Origin: Algibacter pectinivorans
GTDB taxonomy: Bacteria > Bacteroidota > Bacteroidia > Flavobacteriales > Flavobacteriaceae
Reading direction: 5' to 3'
Assembly (NCBI RefSeq): GCF_900112595.1
Contig: NZ_FOMI01000001.1
Coordinates: 310,001 to 374,000, forward strand
Length of the DNA: 64,000 bases
In this document: positions 1-8,812 of the stretch, in pieces
Position numbering within the stretch: the first letter of the stretch is position 1
Layout: each line of letters starts with the position of its first letter
The notes under the pieces: model-generated
The model's database searches: none
What the model was told of the DNA's origin: nothing
The model's input: only the letters and a program-made list of their open reading frames with translations
Made by a program: the position numbers and the translations under genes

Positions 1-540
1 TGTTGGGCCTACTTTACCTTCTATATATTTTTCGTTTTCGCGATCTAAACGAATATTTCGTACGGCCGTGCCTTGTTTTGCTACCATGCTAGACCCTTTA
101 ACTTTTAAATCTTTTATAAGCACTACCGAGTCGCCGTGTTGCAATACTACACCGTTTACATCTCTATGAACAAGCTGTTCTGGATCTGGTGCGCCCTCGC
201 CTGTTGCTTTAGCAAACTCTAATACCTCGTCTTCCAAATACATCATATCTAGTAGGTCTTGTGGCCAACCTTCTAGTCTTAAACGCGATAACATTCTCCA
301 TGCGGCTACTTTTACTGCTTCGTGCTCGCTCCACATACTATCGTTTAAACAACGCCAATGGTTAGCATCGGTGGTGTCTGGATTTTCAATTTGATCGACA
401 CAGGTTTTACAGGCTACTAACGATTTGTTTAGTGCCTCGTCCTTTTGTGGTAATAATGTATGAATTTGTAAATGCTCTACGTTTCCGCACAATTCGCATT
501 TGTTATCTGCTCTTTTATACAATGCTCTTTCTAAACTCAT
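1..540 (-). CDS. phnA: PhnA-family zinc-ribbon protein (3' end cut by window)
   Basis: I translated this frame by hand. It starts MSLERALYKRADNKCELCGN and stays open for 180 codons to the window edge. Two CxxC pairs (CELC near residue 15 and CKTC near residue 64) form a zinc ribbon. The C-terminal half contains the PhnA signature VVLIKDLKVKGSSM, followed by AVRNIRL. The family is named after the E. coli phosphonate cluster, but PhnA is not part of C-P lyase and its biochemical role is unclear. Long PhnA proteins of about 190 residues are usual in Bacteroidota, so only the last few residues should be missing. It is transcribed away from the next gene, with a hairpin between them. Confidence 0.85.
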   Translation of the reverse strand, partial: MSLERALYKRADNKCELCGNVEHLQIHTLLPQKDEALNKSLVACKTCVDQIENPDTTDANHWRCLNDSMWSEHEAVKVAAWRMLSRLRLEGWPQDLLDMMYLEDEVLEFAKATGEGAPDPEQLVHRDVNGVVLQHGDSVVLIKDLKVKGSSMVAKQGTAVRNIRLDRENEKYIEGKVGPT

Positions 541-651
541 AATGTTAAATTTGTAGTGCAATAATACAGCTTAATAGTAGCTTGTACAAGTTTGAGTTTA
601 GTACATTTTTAAAGTCCTAATATTAAGGTGGTCTTCAAATTATTATAAATA

Positions 652-680
652 AAAAAAGGACACCTTAGGCGTCCTTTTTA
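652..680 (-). terminator. Rho-independent terminator of the duplicated secreted protein gene
   Basis: AAAAAGGAC and GTCCTTTTT flank a loop of about 9 nt and make a stem with A/T-rich ends on both sides. It lies 28 nt after the stop of the minus-strand gene ending at 708 and could also work on the plus strand. Confidence 0.75.
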
Positions 681-707
681 TTAGGTTTAAAATGGTATAA
701 GAAATTA

Positions 708-1538
708 TTATTTCGACATATCGTGTATCCAGGTATATAAATAATCGCCATGAACACCCGTAAAATAACTTTGCCACGCTTTTATTTTTGCTTTATTGTC
801 TTCGTTATCTGGAAATGCAGCCTCCATAAGTTCATCGTCTCTATCAAACATTTTATCCAAATCGGCTAAAGAATCTAGAAAATAGGCTTCCATAAACTCG
901 GTTTTGTCTGAGCCCCAAGCATGCACATTAGGATAATAGGCTTTTATGTATTCGTTTTTCATGGTAAGTTTTTCATGGCCTTCTTTCCTTAACTTTTCAA
1001 ACTCCTCCATAGAGCCTTCTTCAGGAAAAGCAAAATGGCTTTTTCTAACATAACACAGCATATCTTTGGTTGGTTTTTCAGTCATGTATTTAACTCCCGA
1101 AATTGGCGCATAAATTTCATCGGAATGCTCGTTAGTGTAATAAGAGCTTATTTTTTTAAAAAATGCTTTTCTTTCGTCTTCATCTGGCCATGCTTCTTTT
1201 TCTAACTCGGCACTTCGTTTTGCAAACTTCCCTATATCATTCCATGATGCAAAATTATTTACCACCACTACCTCGGTGTTATCTTCGCTCATGTTATGCA
1301 TATACACAGAATGCCCCATGATATATTCATTTTTCATGATTACCTTTTCGAAATACTCTTTTTCTAAGGCTTTCCATTCGGATATTTTAAAATCTTTTTT
1401 ATTGGGGTTCCAATGGTTCATTGTTACCGTCATGTACTCTTGTTCTTTTTCCGTATCGTCTTGCGCGGAAACTACAAGTTGACCGAGTAATAGTGTAAGA
1501 ACAATTAATGCTGAGAATAATGGGTTGGCTTTTTTCAT
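708..1538 (-). CDS. Secreted protein made of two tandem ~115-residue repeats, function unknown
   Basis: The 276-residue protein begins with a signal peptide (hydrophobic stretch at residues 9-24, probable cleavage after VVSAQ), so it is exported to the periplasm or beyond. The mature part is an internal duplication. MKNEYI occurs at 68-73 and 193-198. WPDEDERKAFFKKISSYY at 117-134 aligns with FPDNEDNKAKIKAWQSYF at 242-259. Both matches have the same 125-residue offset, so the two halves align without gaps. The size and alternating beta/alpha appearance could fit a two-domain dimeric alpha/beta-barrel (NIPSNAP or antibiotic-monooxygenase-like), but I see no catalytic motif and this is a guess. 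It is transcribed alone. Confidence 0.8.
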   Translation of the reverse strand: MKKANPLFSALIVLTLLLGQLVVSAQDDTEKEQEYMTVTMNHWNPNKKDFKISEWKALEKEYFEKVIMKNEYIMGHSVYMHNMSEDNTEVVVVNNFASWNDIGKFAKRSAELEKEAWPDEDERKAFFKKISSYYTNEHSDEIYAPISGVKYMTEKPTKDMLCYVRKSHFAFPEEGSMEEFEKLRKEGHEKLTMKNEYIKAYYPNVHAWGSDKTEFMEAYFLDSLADLDKMFDRDDELMEAAFPDNEDNKAKIKAWQSYFTGVHGDYLYTWIHDMSK

Positions 1539-1678
1539 AATCTGTAAAAATTAAAGTTAATAATTTGTTGAAATTAAATACGCTTTAATATTCTTGGGAG
1601 TGCGATTATGCTAAAAATAAATACTTATGTAATTGAGAGATGGTAAATATATGCAAAAAACTATTGATTATCAAGAAT

Positions 1679-2044
1679 TTAACTAAGAAAAGTTTCGCGC
1701 ATTTTTTTGGTCATGCCTTTTATAACCATGGCATAGGAATGGTCTATTAACTCTAAAATAAGTTTAGGTTGCAATTCGCCTTCGTGAAGATACAGGGTGT
1801 TCCAGTGTTTTTTACTCATGTGAAACCCCGGGCGAATACTATTATAATCGGCACGTAATTCTTCCGAATATTCTGGATCTGCCTTTAAATTTATGGTGGT
1901 TTCGCCGGCCTCCCATTTTTTTAAACTTACTAAAGCAAACATTTTTCCTAACACCTTAAATACGAGTGTGTCCTCATCAAAAGGAAAATCTTCGATGGTG
2001 CCTTTTTTAGCTAAACAGTAATCTCGAATTTGTTCGATATTCAT
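1679..2044 (-). CDS. MmcQ/YjbR family protein
   Basis: The 121-residue protein matches the MmcQ/YjbR (CyaY-like fold) family along its full length: N-terminal MNIEQIRDYCLAKKGTIEDF, the central GKMFALVSLKKW strand pair, then RPGFHMSKKHWNTLYL and a C-terminal helix ending in GMTKKMRETFL. Members are described as double-wing DNA-binding proteins but their function is not established. Its start abuts the stop of the DUF4230 gene (TAAATG), so it is the last gene of the minus-strand operon that includes hemW. Confidence 0.85.
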   Translation of the reverse strand: MNIEQIRDYCLAKKGTIEDFPFDEDTLVFKVLGKMFALVSLKKWEAGETTINLKADPEYSEELRADYNSIRPGFHMSKKHWNTLYLHEGELQPKLILELIDHSYAMVIKGMTKKMRETFLS

Positions 2045-2653
2045 TTATTTAAGCTTTTTAGTCTCTTCTGTTCCAATTTCTAGGGCAGAATAATCTAATT
2101 TCCAACCAATAGTTTCAACAATAGTTTCTATTAGTAAAATGGTTTCTAAGGCTTCTTTTTGTGCTGCTTGAATAAGTCCGCTTTCTGGAATTTTATCTTT
2201 TATATGTAGTTTGGCCTCGTTGTGCAATCCGGTTAAATCGTTTGCCTCAAACCTATTAAAATAGCCGTCGGACTTATCATAATAATTTAAATTAGTTTCT
2301 ATGGATAGAATTTCTGGCTGCGGAAAATGTTTTAGTATTATTTTCTTTTTATCGGTATCGGCCTGTAAATCTATTTTTGATAAATCGTAACCAATATGGG
2401 CTTTAGCGTTAATTACTACTAATGCTTTTTTACGACTTGTAATGAGTTTTAAAAAGCGTTCTTTAACATCTTCGTAGTGATAAATTTCTGCAAAATCGCC
2501 TTCAACGGTTATAAACTTACACACCTTTTTTATCTTATCTAAAAGGATAGTAGATTGCGAATTAACAAGCTGTTTTTTCTTAATAGATTTTAAAACGGTA
2601 ACTACGCCTAGTGTTACCAAAACTGCAATAATAACGGCTAAAAAAATTTCCAT
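2045..2653 (-). CDS. DUF4230 membrane-anchored protein
   Basis: The 202-residue protein has an N-terminal transmembrane anchor (residues about 3-22) followed by a lysine-rich stop-transfer segment and an extracytoplasmic or cytoplasmic domain. The pattern GDFAEIYHYEDV, then KKALVVINAKAHIGYDLSKI, then KKIILKHFPQPEILSIE is that of DUF4230, a conserved family of unknown role. Its gene abuts both neighbours with TAAATG junctions (stop of the cyclase gene, start of the YjbR gene), so translation is probably coupled. Confidence 0.8.
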   Translation of the reverse strand: MEIFLAVIIAVLVTLGVVTVLKSIKKKQLVNSQSTILLDKIKKVCKFITVEGDFAEIYHYEDVKERFLKLITSRKKALVVINAKAHIGYDLSKIDLQADTDKKKIILKHFPQPEILSIETNLNYYDKSDGYFNRFEANDLTGLHNEAKLHIKDKIPESGLIQAAQKEALETILLIETIVETIGWKLDYSALEIGTEETKKLK

Positions 2654-3403
2654 TTAACTAATAACTTTGTATAATATGGGTTTACTTGGCGTAGCGTCAT
2701 TCTCGAACGGCGCTATTTGCAAATTTAAAAAATACTCACCGTCTTCTATTTTATTGGACACATAAATAAATTCGGTAATGGTAGCATCTAATCTTAATTT
2801 CCCTTTAGTATTCCAGAATTCTCGGTGTCCTAAAAGTTCGCCACCGTCTTTTTCTTTATCAATACTGGGTAAATCTATTAGCAAGTGCTTTATACCCTTT
2901 TCTACAAGAAACTTTACAGCATCAGCTTCAAGATACGGCCAATTTGTATTGGAGTATTGCCTAGAGTGTTTCTCGCGCGTATTTGGTATGGTTCGTATTA
3001 CAATAGCATCTCTTTTTTTATTTCCTAGAGCAAACTGCAATTGCTTTTTTGATATAATTTTATCTTCCCCATCGTTTTCGGGTGCCACCGTAACAACTTC
3101 AGCAAGAAAAAAGAAGGTTTTTAAATTTTGATTTATAGAGTGCACTTTTTCTGTAATATGTCCAGCACACTCGGTATGAGTGCCATGTGCATGTGGGTTA
3201 AACTGAATATTATTGAAATTAATATCTGCACCTTCACTTACAGCTGCTGTCCACTCGCCATCTTGTACGGGTTCAATTTTTGGCGCGTCCACATACCATG
3301 CATTCACATTTTTTTCTGATGAAATAAGTGGTATAGAAATATCCAAAGGTTTTGAAAAATCGATTTGAAGTTTTCTAGAGTTGTATTGAATCGTTGCAAT
3401 CAA
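2654..3403 (-). CDS. Cyclase-family metal-dependent hydrolase (kynurenine formamidase-like)
   Basis: The 249-residue protein carries the cyclase-family metal-binding signature HAHGTHTECAGHI at about residues 72-84, equivalent to HxGTHxD/E in kynurenine formamidases. The family hydrolyses N-formyl or lactone/cyclic substrates. A later segment (LLIDLPSIDKEKDGGELLGH) carries further conserved acidic and His residues. No tryptophan-degradation gene lies nearby, so I do not assign the kynurenine pathway. Its ATG overlaps the hemW stop by 4 nt, indicating translational coupling in the ruvC-hemW operon. Confidence 0.8.
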   Translation of the reverse strand: MIATIQYNSRKLQIDFSKPLDISIPLISSEKNVNAWYVDAPKIEPVQDGEWTAAVSEGADINFNNIQFNPHAHGTHTECAGHITEKVHSINQNLKTFFFLAEVVTVAPENDGEDKIISKKQLQFALGNKKRDAIVIRTIPNTREKHSRQYSNTNWPYLEADAVKFLVEKGIKHLLIDLPSIDKEKDGGELLGHREFWNTKGKLRLDATITEFIYVSNKIEDGEYFLNLQIAPFENDATPSKPILYKVIS

Positions 3404-4599
3404 GATAAGTTTATTTTAAAAAGGCTAGAGGCGATACCATCGCTAAGAAATTTACCTTTTTTTGTGGTTAATAATTTATTACCATCAATATACAATAAAT
3501 GTTCTTGAATATAAATTTCTGATTGTTTTAATAAATAGTTTTTATAAGTTTCGCCAAAATCATTCTCAATTTTTTCTAATGAAACACCCCAAACGGTTCT
3601 TAAACCCGTCATGATATATTCGTTGAATTTATCGGTTTTAGATAGGGTTTCTATTTCGTTAGGTAGTGTATTGTTTTGAATAGATTTTATATACTTTGTA
3701 TTGTTAGACACATTCCAACTACGCTGGTCACCATTAAAGGAGTGCGCCGAAGGACCAATACCCAAATAGGGTTTACCAAGCCAATAGGCCGAATTATTTT
3801 TACTAAAATACTCGGGTTTACCAAAGTTAGACAACTCGTAATTTACAAACCCTTCTGCTTCTAAAGTATCTACAAGGATATTAAATTGCTCTTGTGCCAA
3901 ATCATCGTCTACATTTGCAATAACACCTTTTTTAATAAAGGTTTCTAGGGCTGTTTTAGGTTCTACAGTTAAGGCATAACAAGAAATATGTGGCACATTA
4001 AAAGCTAATGCGGTTTCTATATTTTTAATCCAGGCTGCGTTGGTTAATCCTGGAATACCATAAATTAAATCGACAGAAATATTATCGAAATGTTTCGTGG
4101 CTTCATCTAAACATTTAAGCGCCTCTTTAACGTTGTGCGCGCGGTTCATGAGTTTTAAATCGCTTTCGTAAAACGACTGAATACCAATGCTTAATCGGTT
4201 TATCCTACTTTTTGCCAATTCTTGTATTACGCTATCAGATAAATCGTCTGGATTGGCTTCCAAAGTAATTTCTGGATGTTCAACAATGTTATAATATTTG
4301 TAAGCGGCATCTATTATAAAATCCAATTCATTGCAAGATAATAAACTTGGTGTTCCGCCTCCAAAGTAAATGGTTTCTATGTTTTGGTTTTCTAGCTCGT
4401 TTTTTCTAAGCTTTAATTCTTGTACCAAACACTGAATTAATGCTTCTTTCTTTTTTAAAGAGGTTGAAAAATGAAAATCGCAGTAGTGACAAGCTTGCTT
4501 GCAAAATGGTATGTGTATGTATATTGAAGCCGAAGCCCCTCCTAACCTCCCCGAAGGGGCGGAATTCGTACTCGTACCTTTAAGTTTATTTTTCACCAA
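3400..4599 (-). CDS. hemW: Radical SAM heme chaperone HemW with repeat-derived N-terminal extension
   Basis: HemW is a radical-SAM protein proposed to insert heme into respiratory targets. The 399-residue product has the HemW cluster motif in HIPFCKQACHYCDFHF (CxxxCxxC then F, about residues 30-45) and FGGGTPSLL downstream. Normal HemW proteins begin almost directly at the IYIHIPFC strand. Here about 25 residues precede it, including SAPSGRLGGAS, encoded by a palindromic repeat at 4532-4567. No other Met lies between the ATG and the core, so the repeat is probably translated. The C-terminal HNxxYW motif reads NNSAYW. The stop overlaps the cyclase start. Confidence 0.88.
   Translation of the reverse strand: MVKNKLKGTSTNSAPSGRLGGASASIYIHIPFCKQACHYCDFHFSTSLKKKEALIQCLVQELKLRKNELENQNIETIYFGGGTPSLLSCNELDFIIDAAYKYYNIVEHPEITLEANPDDLSDSVIQELAKSRINRLSIGIQSFYESDLKLMNRAHNVKEALKCLDEATKHFDNISVDLIYGIPGLTNAAWIKNIETALAFNVPHISCYALTVEPKTALETFIKKGVIANVDDDLAQEQFNILVDTLEAEGFVNYELSNFGKPEYFSKNNSAYWLGKPYLGIGPSAHSFNGDQRSWNVSNNTKYIKSIQNNTLPNEIETLSKTDKFNEYIMTGLRTVWGVSLEKIENDFGETYKNYLLKQSEIYIQEHLLYIDGNKLLTTKKGKFLSDGIASSLFKINLS
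4532..4567 (+). repeat. Palindromic repeat (GCCCC/CCTCCCC family) inside hemW
   Basis: On the plus strand GAAGCCCC is followed by TCCTAACC, then TCCCC-GAA-GGGGCGG, forming a GC-rich hairpin unlike the AT-rich surroundings. It resembles the elements at 21233-21267 and 21325-21356 and, more weakly, the one at 4711-4735. It is a multiple of three in effect and keeps the hemW frame open. Confidence 0.65.
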
Positions 4600-4666
4600 T
4601 TAAAATGTATTGAAATTAGGATTGAATTTTCTTTTAAACAAACAGCTTCCCTTGCAGAAACGATGG

Positions 4667-5272
4667 CTATTTAGTCTTCTTCCGAAGATCGACAATAGGA
4701 TTGTTTTTTCTTCCTCCTTTGGAGGTTTGAGGGCCTTTACTATTCTGCTTCACAAAAGCGTCCCAACCCGTATAACTCTTACCTAACTCAATTCGTCCAG
4801 AGTTATAAAAATGACAAACAGCTGCCGCTAATCCATCAGTTGAATCTAAGTTTTTGGGTAAGGTTTTTAACCCCAACATACTTTGAAGCATTTTGGCAAC
4901 TTGCTCTTTACTAGCATTTCCGTTTCCGGTAATAGCCATTTTAATTTTTTTAGGCAAGTATTCGGTAATAGGGATTTCTCTACTTAAACCGGCAGCCATA
5001 GCAACACCTTGCGCTCTACCCAATTTTAACATACTCTGTACGTTTTTACCAAAAAAGGGGGCTTCAATAGCTATTTCGTCTGGATTATGCGTATCAATAA
5101 GTTCGATAGTACGCTCAAAAATGAGTTTTAATTTTAAATAATGATCGCTATATTTTTTTAAATCCAATTCATTTAACTGCACAAAATGCATGGTTTTACC
5201 CACTACCTTTATAATGCCAAAACCCATAATGGTTGTGCCAGGGTCAATACCCAAAATAATTCTTTCTTTCAT
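4667..5272 (-). CDS. ruvC: Crossover junction endodeoxyribonuclease RuvC
   Basis: RuvC is the Holliday-junction resolvase that works with RuvAB. The product has the acidic catalytic residues in order: GIDPGTT near the N-terminus, [10 protein letters not shown] mid-protein and [10 protein letters not shown] towards the end. I start at the ATG at 5272 ([12 protein letters not shown]), which shares one base with the upstream stop (TAATG), instead of a longer frame that would overlap that gene. The 201-residue protein exceeds the usual length of about 180 through a basic tail with [11 protein letters not shown], encoded over a small palindrome (4711-4735) that looks like an inserted repeat. Confidence 0.93.
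   Translation of the reverse strand: MKERIILGIDPGTTIMGFGIIKVVGKTMHFVQLNELDLKKYSDHYLKLKLIFERTIELIDTHNPDEIAIEAPFFGKNVQSMLKLGRAQGVAMAAGLSREIPITEYLPKKIKMAITGNGNASKEQVAKMLQSMLGLKTLPKNLDSTDGLAAAVCHFYNSGRIELGKSYTGWDAFVKQNSKGPQTSKGGRKNNPIVDLRKKTK
4711..4735 (-). repeat. Palindromic repeat in the ruvC tail
   Basis: Read on the minus strand, GGCCCTCAAACCTCC-AAA-GGAGGAAG has the layout of the hemW element (CCC, spacer, CTCC, loop, GGAGG). It encodes GPQTSKGG in the C-terminal extension of RuvC. Similarity to the other copies is weaker, so membership is tentative. Confidence 0.4.
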
Positions 5273-5910
5273 TAATCTCCACAGTAATAACAACCACTTA
5301 GCGAAATAGACGCGCCAAAAGTTAGGGTTAAAATATCGCCATTAAACGATCCGAATCCGCTAGTAACAGGACTAAAATCCTTTGAAAAACCTTTAACATA
5401 TGAGGCATCCACATAAATTGACAGCTTATCGGAAACACCATAATGCAACTCGATTCCTGCCATAGCATTTAAATACGATGTTTTATTATTGCCATAATCG
5501 CCTAAAGGTTTTATCATGGTAAACCCAGGTCCGGCATGAACAAAAGCGCCCAGGTTATCTACAAAACTGGTAATTACCGAGGCATCGTATACCGCTTGCG
5601 CATTAATCCTGGTATAGTTTACTTTAAATTCTGGAGTATTATCGGCATTTGCAAAGCGATTATAGCCTAAATCTAATTTAACACCTAAACGTTGCTTAAA
5701 CATGTATTGCAGCCCTAAATTAATGGTTGGGAAATTTATAGAATTACTTTCAAAATCTTCTACAAACCCACTTGAAGACGGACTATTTACACCCAAAGCA
5801 AATTGCGCTTTAAAAGTACTTGTATCGCCTTGTGAAAAGCCAGAAAAGCTGTAGATTAAAAATGCTATAGCCAACCAAAAATTAGTATTCAATTTAAAAC
5901 TTGAGGTCAT
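5272..5910 (-). CDS. Outer-membrane beta-barrel protein
   Basis: The 212-residue protein has a signal peptide (hydrophobic [15 protein letters not shown], cleavage after FSQ near residue 27), followed by alternating amphipathic strands typical of an 8-stranded OmpA/OmpW-like barrel: [48 protein letters not shown] and a terminal [11 protein letters not shown] strand. It ends in an unusual GCYYCGD with two cysteines. The function is unknown. It is the first gene of the minus-strand ruvC-hemW operon and shares one base with the ruvC start. Confidence 0.75.
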   Translation of the reverse strand: MTSSFKLNTNFWLAIAFLIYSFSGFSQGDTSTFKAQFALGVNSPSSSGFVEDFESNSINFPTINLGLQYMFKQRLGVKLDLGYNRFANADNTPEFKVNYTRINAQAVYDASVITSFVDNLGAFVHAGPGFTMIKPLGDYGNNKTSYLNAMAGIELHYGVSDKLSIYVDASYVKGFSKDFSPVTSGFGSFNGDILTLTFGASISLSGCYYCGD

Positions 5911-5940
5911 GTGGTAATATTAATTTAATTTGCATCGCTA

Positions 5941-6915
5941 ATGATCCGTACGTTACCATACAAAACTAAACAATTCTTTTTTGTGCTTATTAAAATAAGC
6001 ATTGTAGTTGGTACTTTTTATTTTATTTACAATAAACTAACCCATAATACGGCATTAAGTTTTTCTGAATTTATCGATTTTTCAACAAAAAACGAGGTGT
6101 TTTCCTTAAAAAACATCATTTTTTTACTTCTTTTAAGCATATTTAACTGGTTTTTCGAAATTTTAAAATGGCAAACATTAGTAACTTTTATAAAAAAAAT
6201 CAGTTTTAAAACAGCCCTAAAACAAAGTTTAGGATCTTTAACAGCATCTTTACTTACACCTAACAGAATTGGAGAATACGGCGCAAAAGCCATGTATTAC
6301 AGTGCACATTTTAGAAAACGTGTTATGATGGTTAACCTTTTTAGTAATGTGTTACAAATGTGTGCAACCACCTTAATTGGTGCTATTGGATTTAGCCTGT
6401 TTATTTTACAATATAATCCAGATATAAACTATGTTAAACTGAGTAAATTTATAATCATTGTACTGTCTAGCCTTATTTTATTAGGTTTTGGGATTTCCAA
6501 AAGTAGGTTTAAAATTAAAGGCTTTTCGGTAAAAAAGCTTAAGCAGTTTATTTTAGAATTTCCTAAAAGCAAATTAGCTGTAGGTCTACTTTTATCTCTA
6601 CTACGTTATGCTATTTTTTCGTTCCAATTCTATTTCTTATTACATATTTTTAAAACAGAACTCAGCTATTTAAATGCCATGATTATTATTAGTTCTATGT
6701 ACTTAATAGCCTCTAGTATTCCATCTATATTTATATTCGATGTGGTAGTAAAGGGCAGTATTGCGGTTTATTTGTTTGCGTTTGCTGGCGTTAACGAATT
6801 GATAGTTTTATGCATAATTACCATCATGTGGTTGCTAAATTTTGCAATACCAAGTTTGTTTGGTAGTTACTATGTGCTTAGTTTTAGCCTTCCTAAAAAT
6901 AACGTACAATCATGA
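5941..6915 (+). CDS. Flippase-like membrane protein (lysylphosphatidylglycerol synthase TM region family)
   Basis: The 324-residue polytopic protein has about 8 hydrophobic helices and the family marker LTASLLTPNRIGEYGAKAMYY at roughly residues 97-117, which matches the SxxTPgRxGE motif of the LPG_synthase_TM (UPF0104) family. Members act as lipid flippases or are of unknown function. There is no lysyl-transferase domain, so it is not MprF. Its stop overlaps the start of the glycosyltransferase gene (ATGA), which suggests a joint role in making or moving a lipid-linked sugar. This is inferred from the pairing. Confidence 0.8.
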   Translation: MIRTLPYKTKQFFFVLIKISIVVGTFYFIYNKLTHNTALSFSEFIDFSTKNEVFSLKNIIFLLLLSIFNWFFEILKWQTLVTFIKKISFKTALKQSLGSLTASLLTPNRIGEYGAKAMYYSAHFRKRVMMVNLFSNVLQMCATTLIGAIGFSLFILQYNPDINYVKLSKFIIIVLSSLILLGFGISKSRFKIKGFSVKKLKQFILEFPKSKLAVGLLLSLLRYAIFSFQFYFLLHIFKTELSYLNAMIIISSMYLIASSIPSIFIFDVVVKGSIAVYLFAFAGVNELIVLCIITIMWLLNFAIPSLFGSYYVLSFSLPKNNVQS

Positions 6916-8054
6916 TTTTAATACTACTTTTTGTAACCCTAAGTTACCTGATTTTAATAGGTAGTTTTATTATTGGGTTTAATAAAGTATCTACGTTTAT
7001 TTTAGAGGACGTGCCTGCTAAAACTAAATTCTCGATAGTTATTCCGTTTAGAAATGAGGCAGAACATTTACCCCAATTATTACAATCTGTACTCGCATTA
7101 CACTACCCAAAACATCTTTTCGAAATTATTTTTGTTGATGACGACTCTAACGACAATTCGGTTACCATCATTCAAAACACCCTAAATTCAGAACAAACAC
7201 CCATAAACTCTAAGATTCACTTCCAACTCATTTCTAATCCTAAAAAATCGAATTCCCCTAAAAAAACAGCTATTACTTCAGCCATAAAAACAGCCAAACA
7301 CCCTTGGATTATTACCACCGATGCCGACTGCCAACTGCCTAAATTTTGGCTAGATAGTTTCAATGCGTATATCCTAAAACATAACCCAGTTTGCATTGCT
7401 GCACCAGTAACATATACAAGCACTAGTACCTTTTTAAACCACTTCCAAACGCTAGATATTTTAAGTTTACAAGGCGCTACCATTGGTGGTTTTGGCTTAA
7501 AAAAACGGTTTATGTGTAATGGCGCTAATTTTGCTTATAAAAAAGCAACGTTCAACGCCGTAAATGGTTTTAATGGCAATACTAAAATAGCCAGTGGCGA
7601 CGATATTTTCCTGCTAGAAAAAATAGCAAAAGCACAGCCCAACCTAGTACATTACCTAAAATGCCAAAAGGCCATTGTAAAAACACATGCACAACCCAAC
7701 TGGACACTTTTAATAGCACAACGTATGCGTTGGGCTGCAAAAACAAGTGCTTATAGTAATGTGTTTGGGAAACTAACAGGCTTAGTTGTTTTACTAACAA
7801 ATGCCTTAATACTTATGGGCTTAATACTCGCCATTATAGCTATAATAAACTTTAAAACTTTGTTTTACATGGGGTTTATTAAGTTTAATATCGATTTTTA
7901 TTTACTGTATATAACCGCTTCGTTTTACAAGCAAAAAGCTATTTTAAAAAGTTATATATTAGGGTTTTTAGTCTATCCCTTTTTTAGCGTTTATGTGGCT
8001 TGTATCTCCATGTTTTCTGGCTATACATGGAAAGGCAGACAATTTAAAAAATAA
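6912..8054 (+). CDS. Family 2 glycosyltransferase, membrane-anchored
   Basis: The 380-residue protein has an N-terminal transmembrane helix, then a GT2 (GT-A fold) domain: FSIVIPFRNEAEHLP, the nucleotide-binding IIFVDDDSND and the DxD-like TTDADCQLP. A QRMRWAAKTS segment at about residue 262 resembles the (Q/R)xxRW acceptor motif of processive GT2 enzymes. Two or three C-terminal membrane helices follow. The donor and acceptor sugars cannot be read from sequence. It is translationally coupled to the flippase-like gene upstream. Confidence 0.88.
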   Translation: MILILLFVTLSYLILIGSFIIGFNKVSTFILEDVPAKTKFSIVIPFRNEAEHLPQLLQSVLALHYPKHLFEIIFVDDDSNDNSVTIIQNTLNSEQTPINSKIHFQLISNPKKSNSPKKTAITSAIKTAKHPWIITTDADCQLPKFWLDSFNAYILKHNPVCIAAPVTYTSTSTFLNHFQTLDILSLQGATIGGFGLKKRFMCNGANFAYKKATFNAVNGFNGNTKIASGDDIFLLEKIAKAQPNLVHYLKCQKAIVKTHAQPNWTLLIAQRMRWAAKTSAYSNVFGKLTGLVVLLTNALILMGLILAIIAIINFKTLFYMGFIKFNIDFYLLYITASFYKQKAILKSYILGFLVYPFFSVYVACISMFSGYTWKGRQFKK

Positions 8055-8074
8055 ATTTAGTAGCTTTAGTTTCT

Positions 8075-8809
8075 ATGAACATCTTTAATAAAACCTCCAA
8101 TCCGGCATTTACCAATTACTTTTTTGGCACCAAAAACACATCTGGCAAAACCATGTCGGTTAGTGGTATTTTTATTAAATCCATGCTATCCATTGCAATA
8201 ATTGTTATTATTTCCATTGGTATGTGGAAGCTTCACAGCAACGGTCAATCCATTAAGTGGTACTCCATTGGCGGCATGCTTGCAGCCATTGTAATAAGCA
8301 TTGTTATTTCGGTACGCCAACATTGGGCACACGTTTTAGTTCCCCTTTACGCCATAGCCAAAGGCTTTTTTTTAGGTGCCGCAACGGTATACGCACATGC
8401 ACAATTTCCAAATTTACCATACCAAGCCATAGGCATAACCGTGGTAACATTTATCGTTATGCTACTGCTTTATCAAACCCGCATTATTGTAGTAACAAAA
8501 AAACTACGAAGCGTTATTATTACAGCCGTAACCAGCATTTTTATAATTTATCTAATATCCTGGATATTAGGCTTTTTTGGTATTAAAGTATTTATTTGGG
8601 GCATTTCTTGGCCAGCCATAATTTTCAATATTCTAGCAGCCGTTTTCGCGTCCCTTTCGCTCCTTCTCGATTTCGATTATATAGAACGCCACAAAAACAG
8701 ATCGCCAAAATACAAGGAGTGGCTAGCCACTTGGGGCCTACTTGTAACCTTAGTTTGGCTGTATCTGGAAGTATTAAGACTCATGCGTAAACTAGCCATT
8801 AAGTTTTAA
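8075..8809 (+). CDS. Bax inhibitor-1 / YccA family membrane protein
   Basis: The 244-residue protein opens with the family start SNPAFTNYFF and has seven predicted membrane helices. The sixth and seventh region LLLDFDYIERHKNRSPKYKEWLATWGLLVTL contains the conserved acidic-rich segment of bacterial Bax-inhibitor/YetJ-like proteins, some of which are pH-dependent calcium leak channels. It is 20 nt downstream of the glycosyltransferase gene and may be cotranscribed. A dispersed repeat starts only 4 nt after its stop codon. Confidence 0.85.
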   Translation: MNIFNKTSNPAFTNYFFGTKNTSGKTMSVSGIFIKSMLSIAIIVIISIGMWKLHSNGQSIKWYSIGGMLAAIVISIVISVRQHWAHVLVPLYAIAKGFFLGAATVYAHAQFPNLPYQAIGITVVTFIVMLLLYQTRIIVVTKKLRSVIITAVTSIFIIYLISWILGFFGIKVFIWGISWPAIIFNILAAVFASLSLLLDFDYIERHKNRSPKYKEWLATWGLLVTLVWLYLEVLRLMRKLAIKF

Positions 8810-8812
8810 TTT

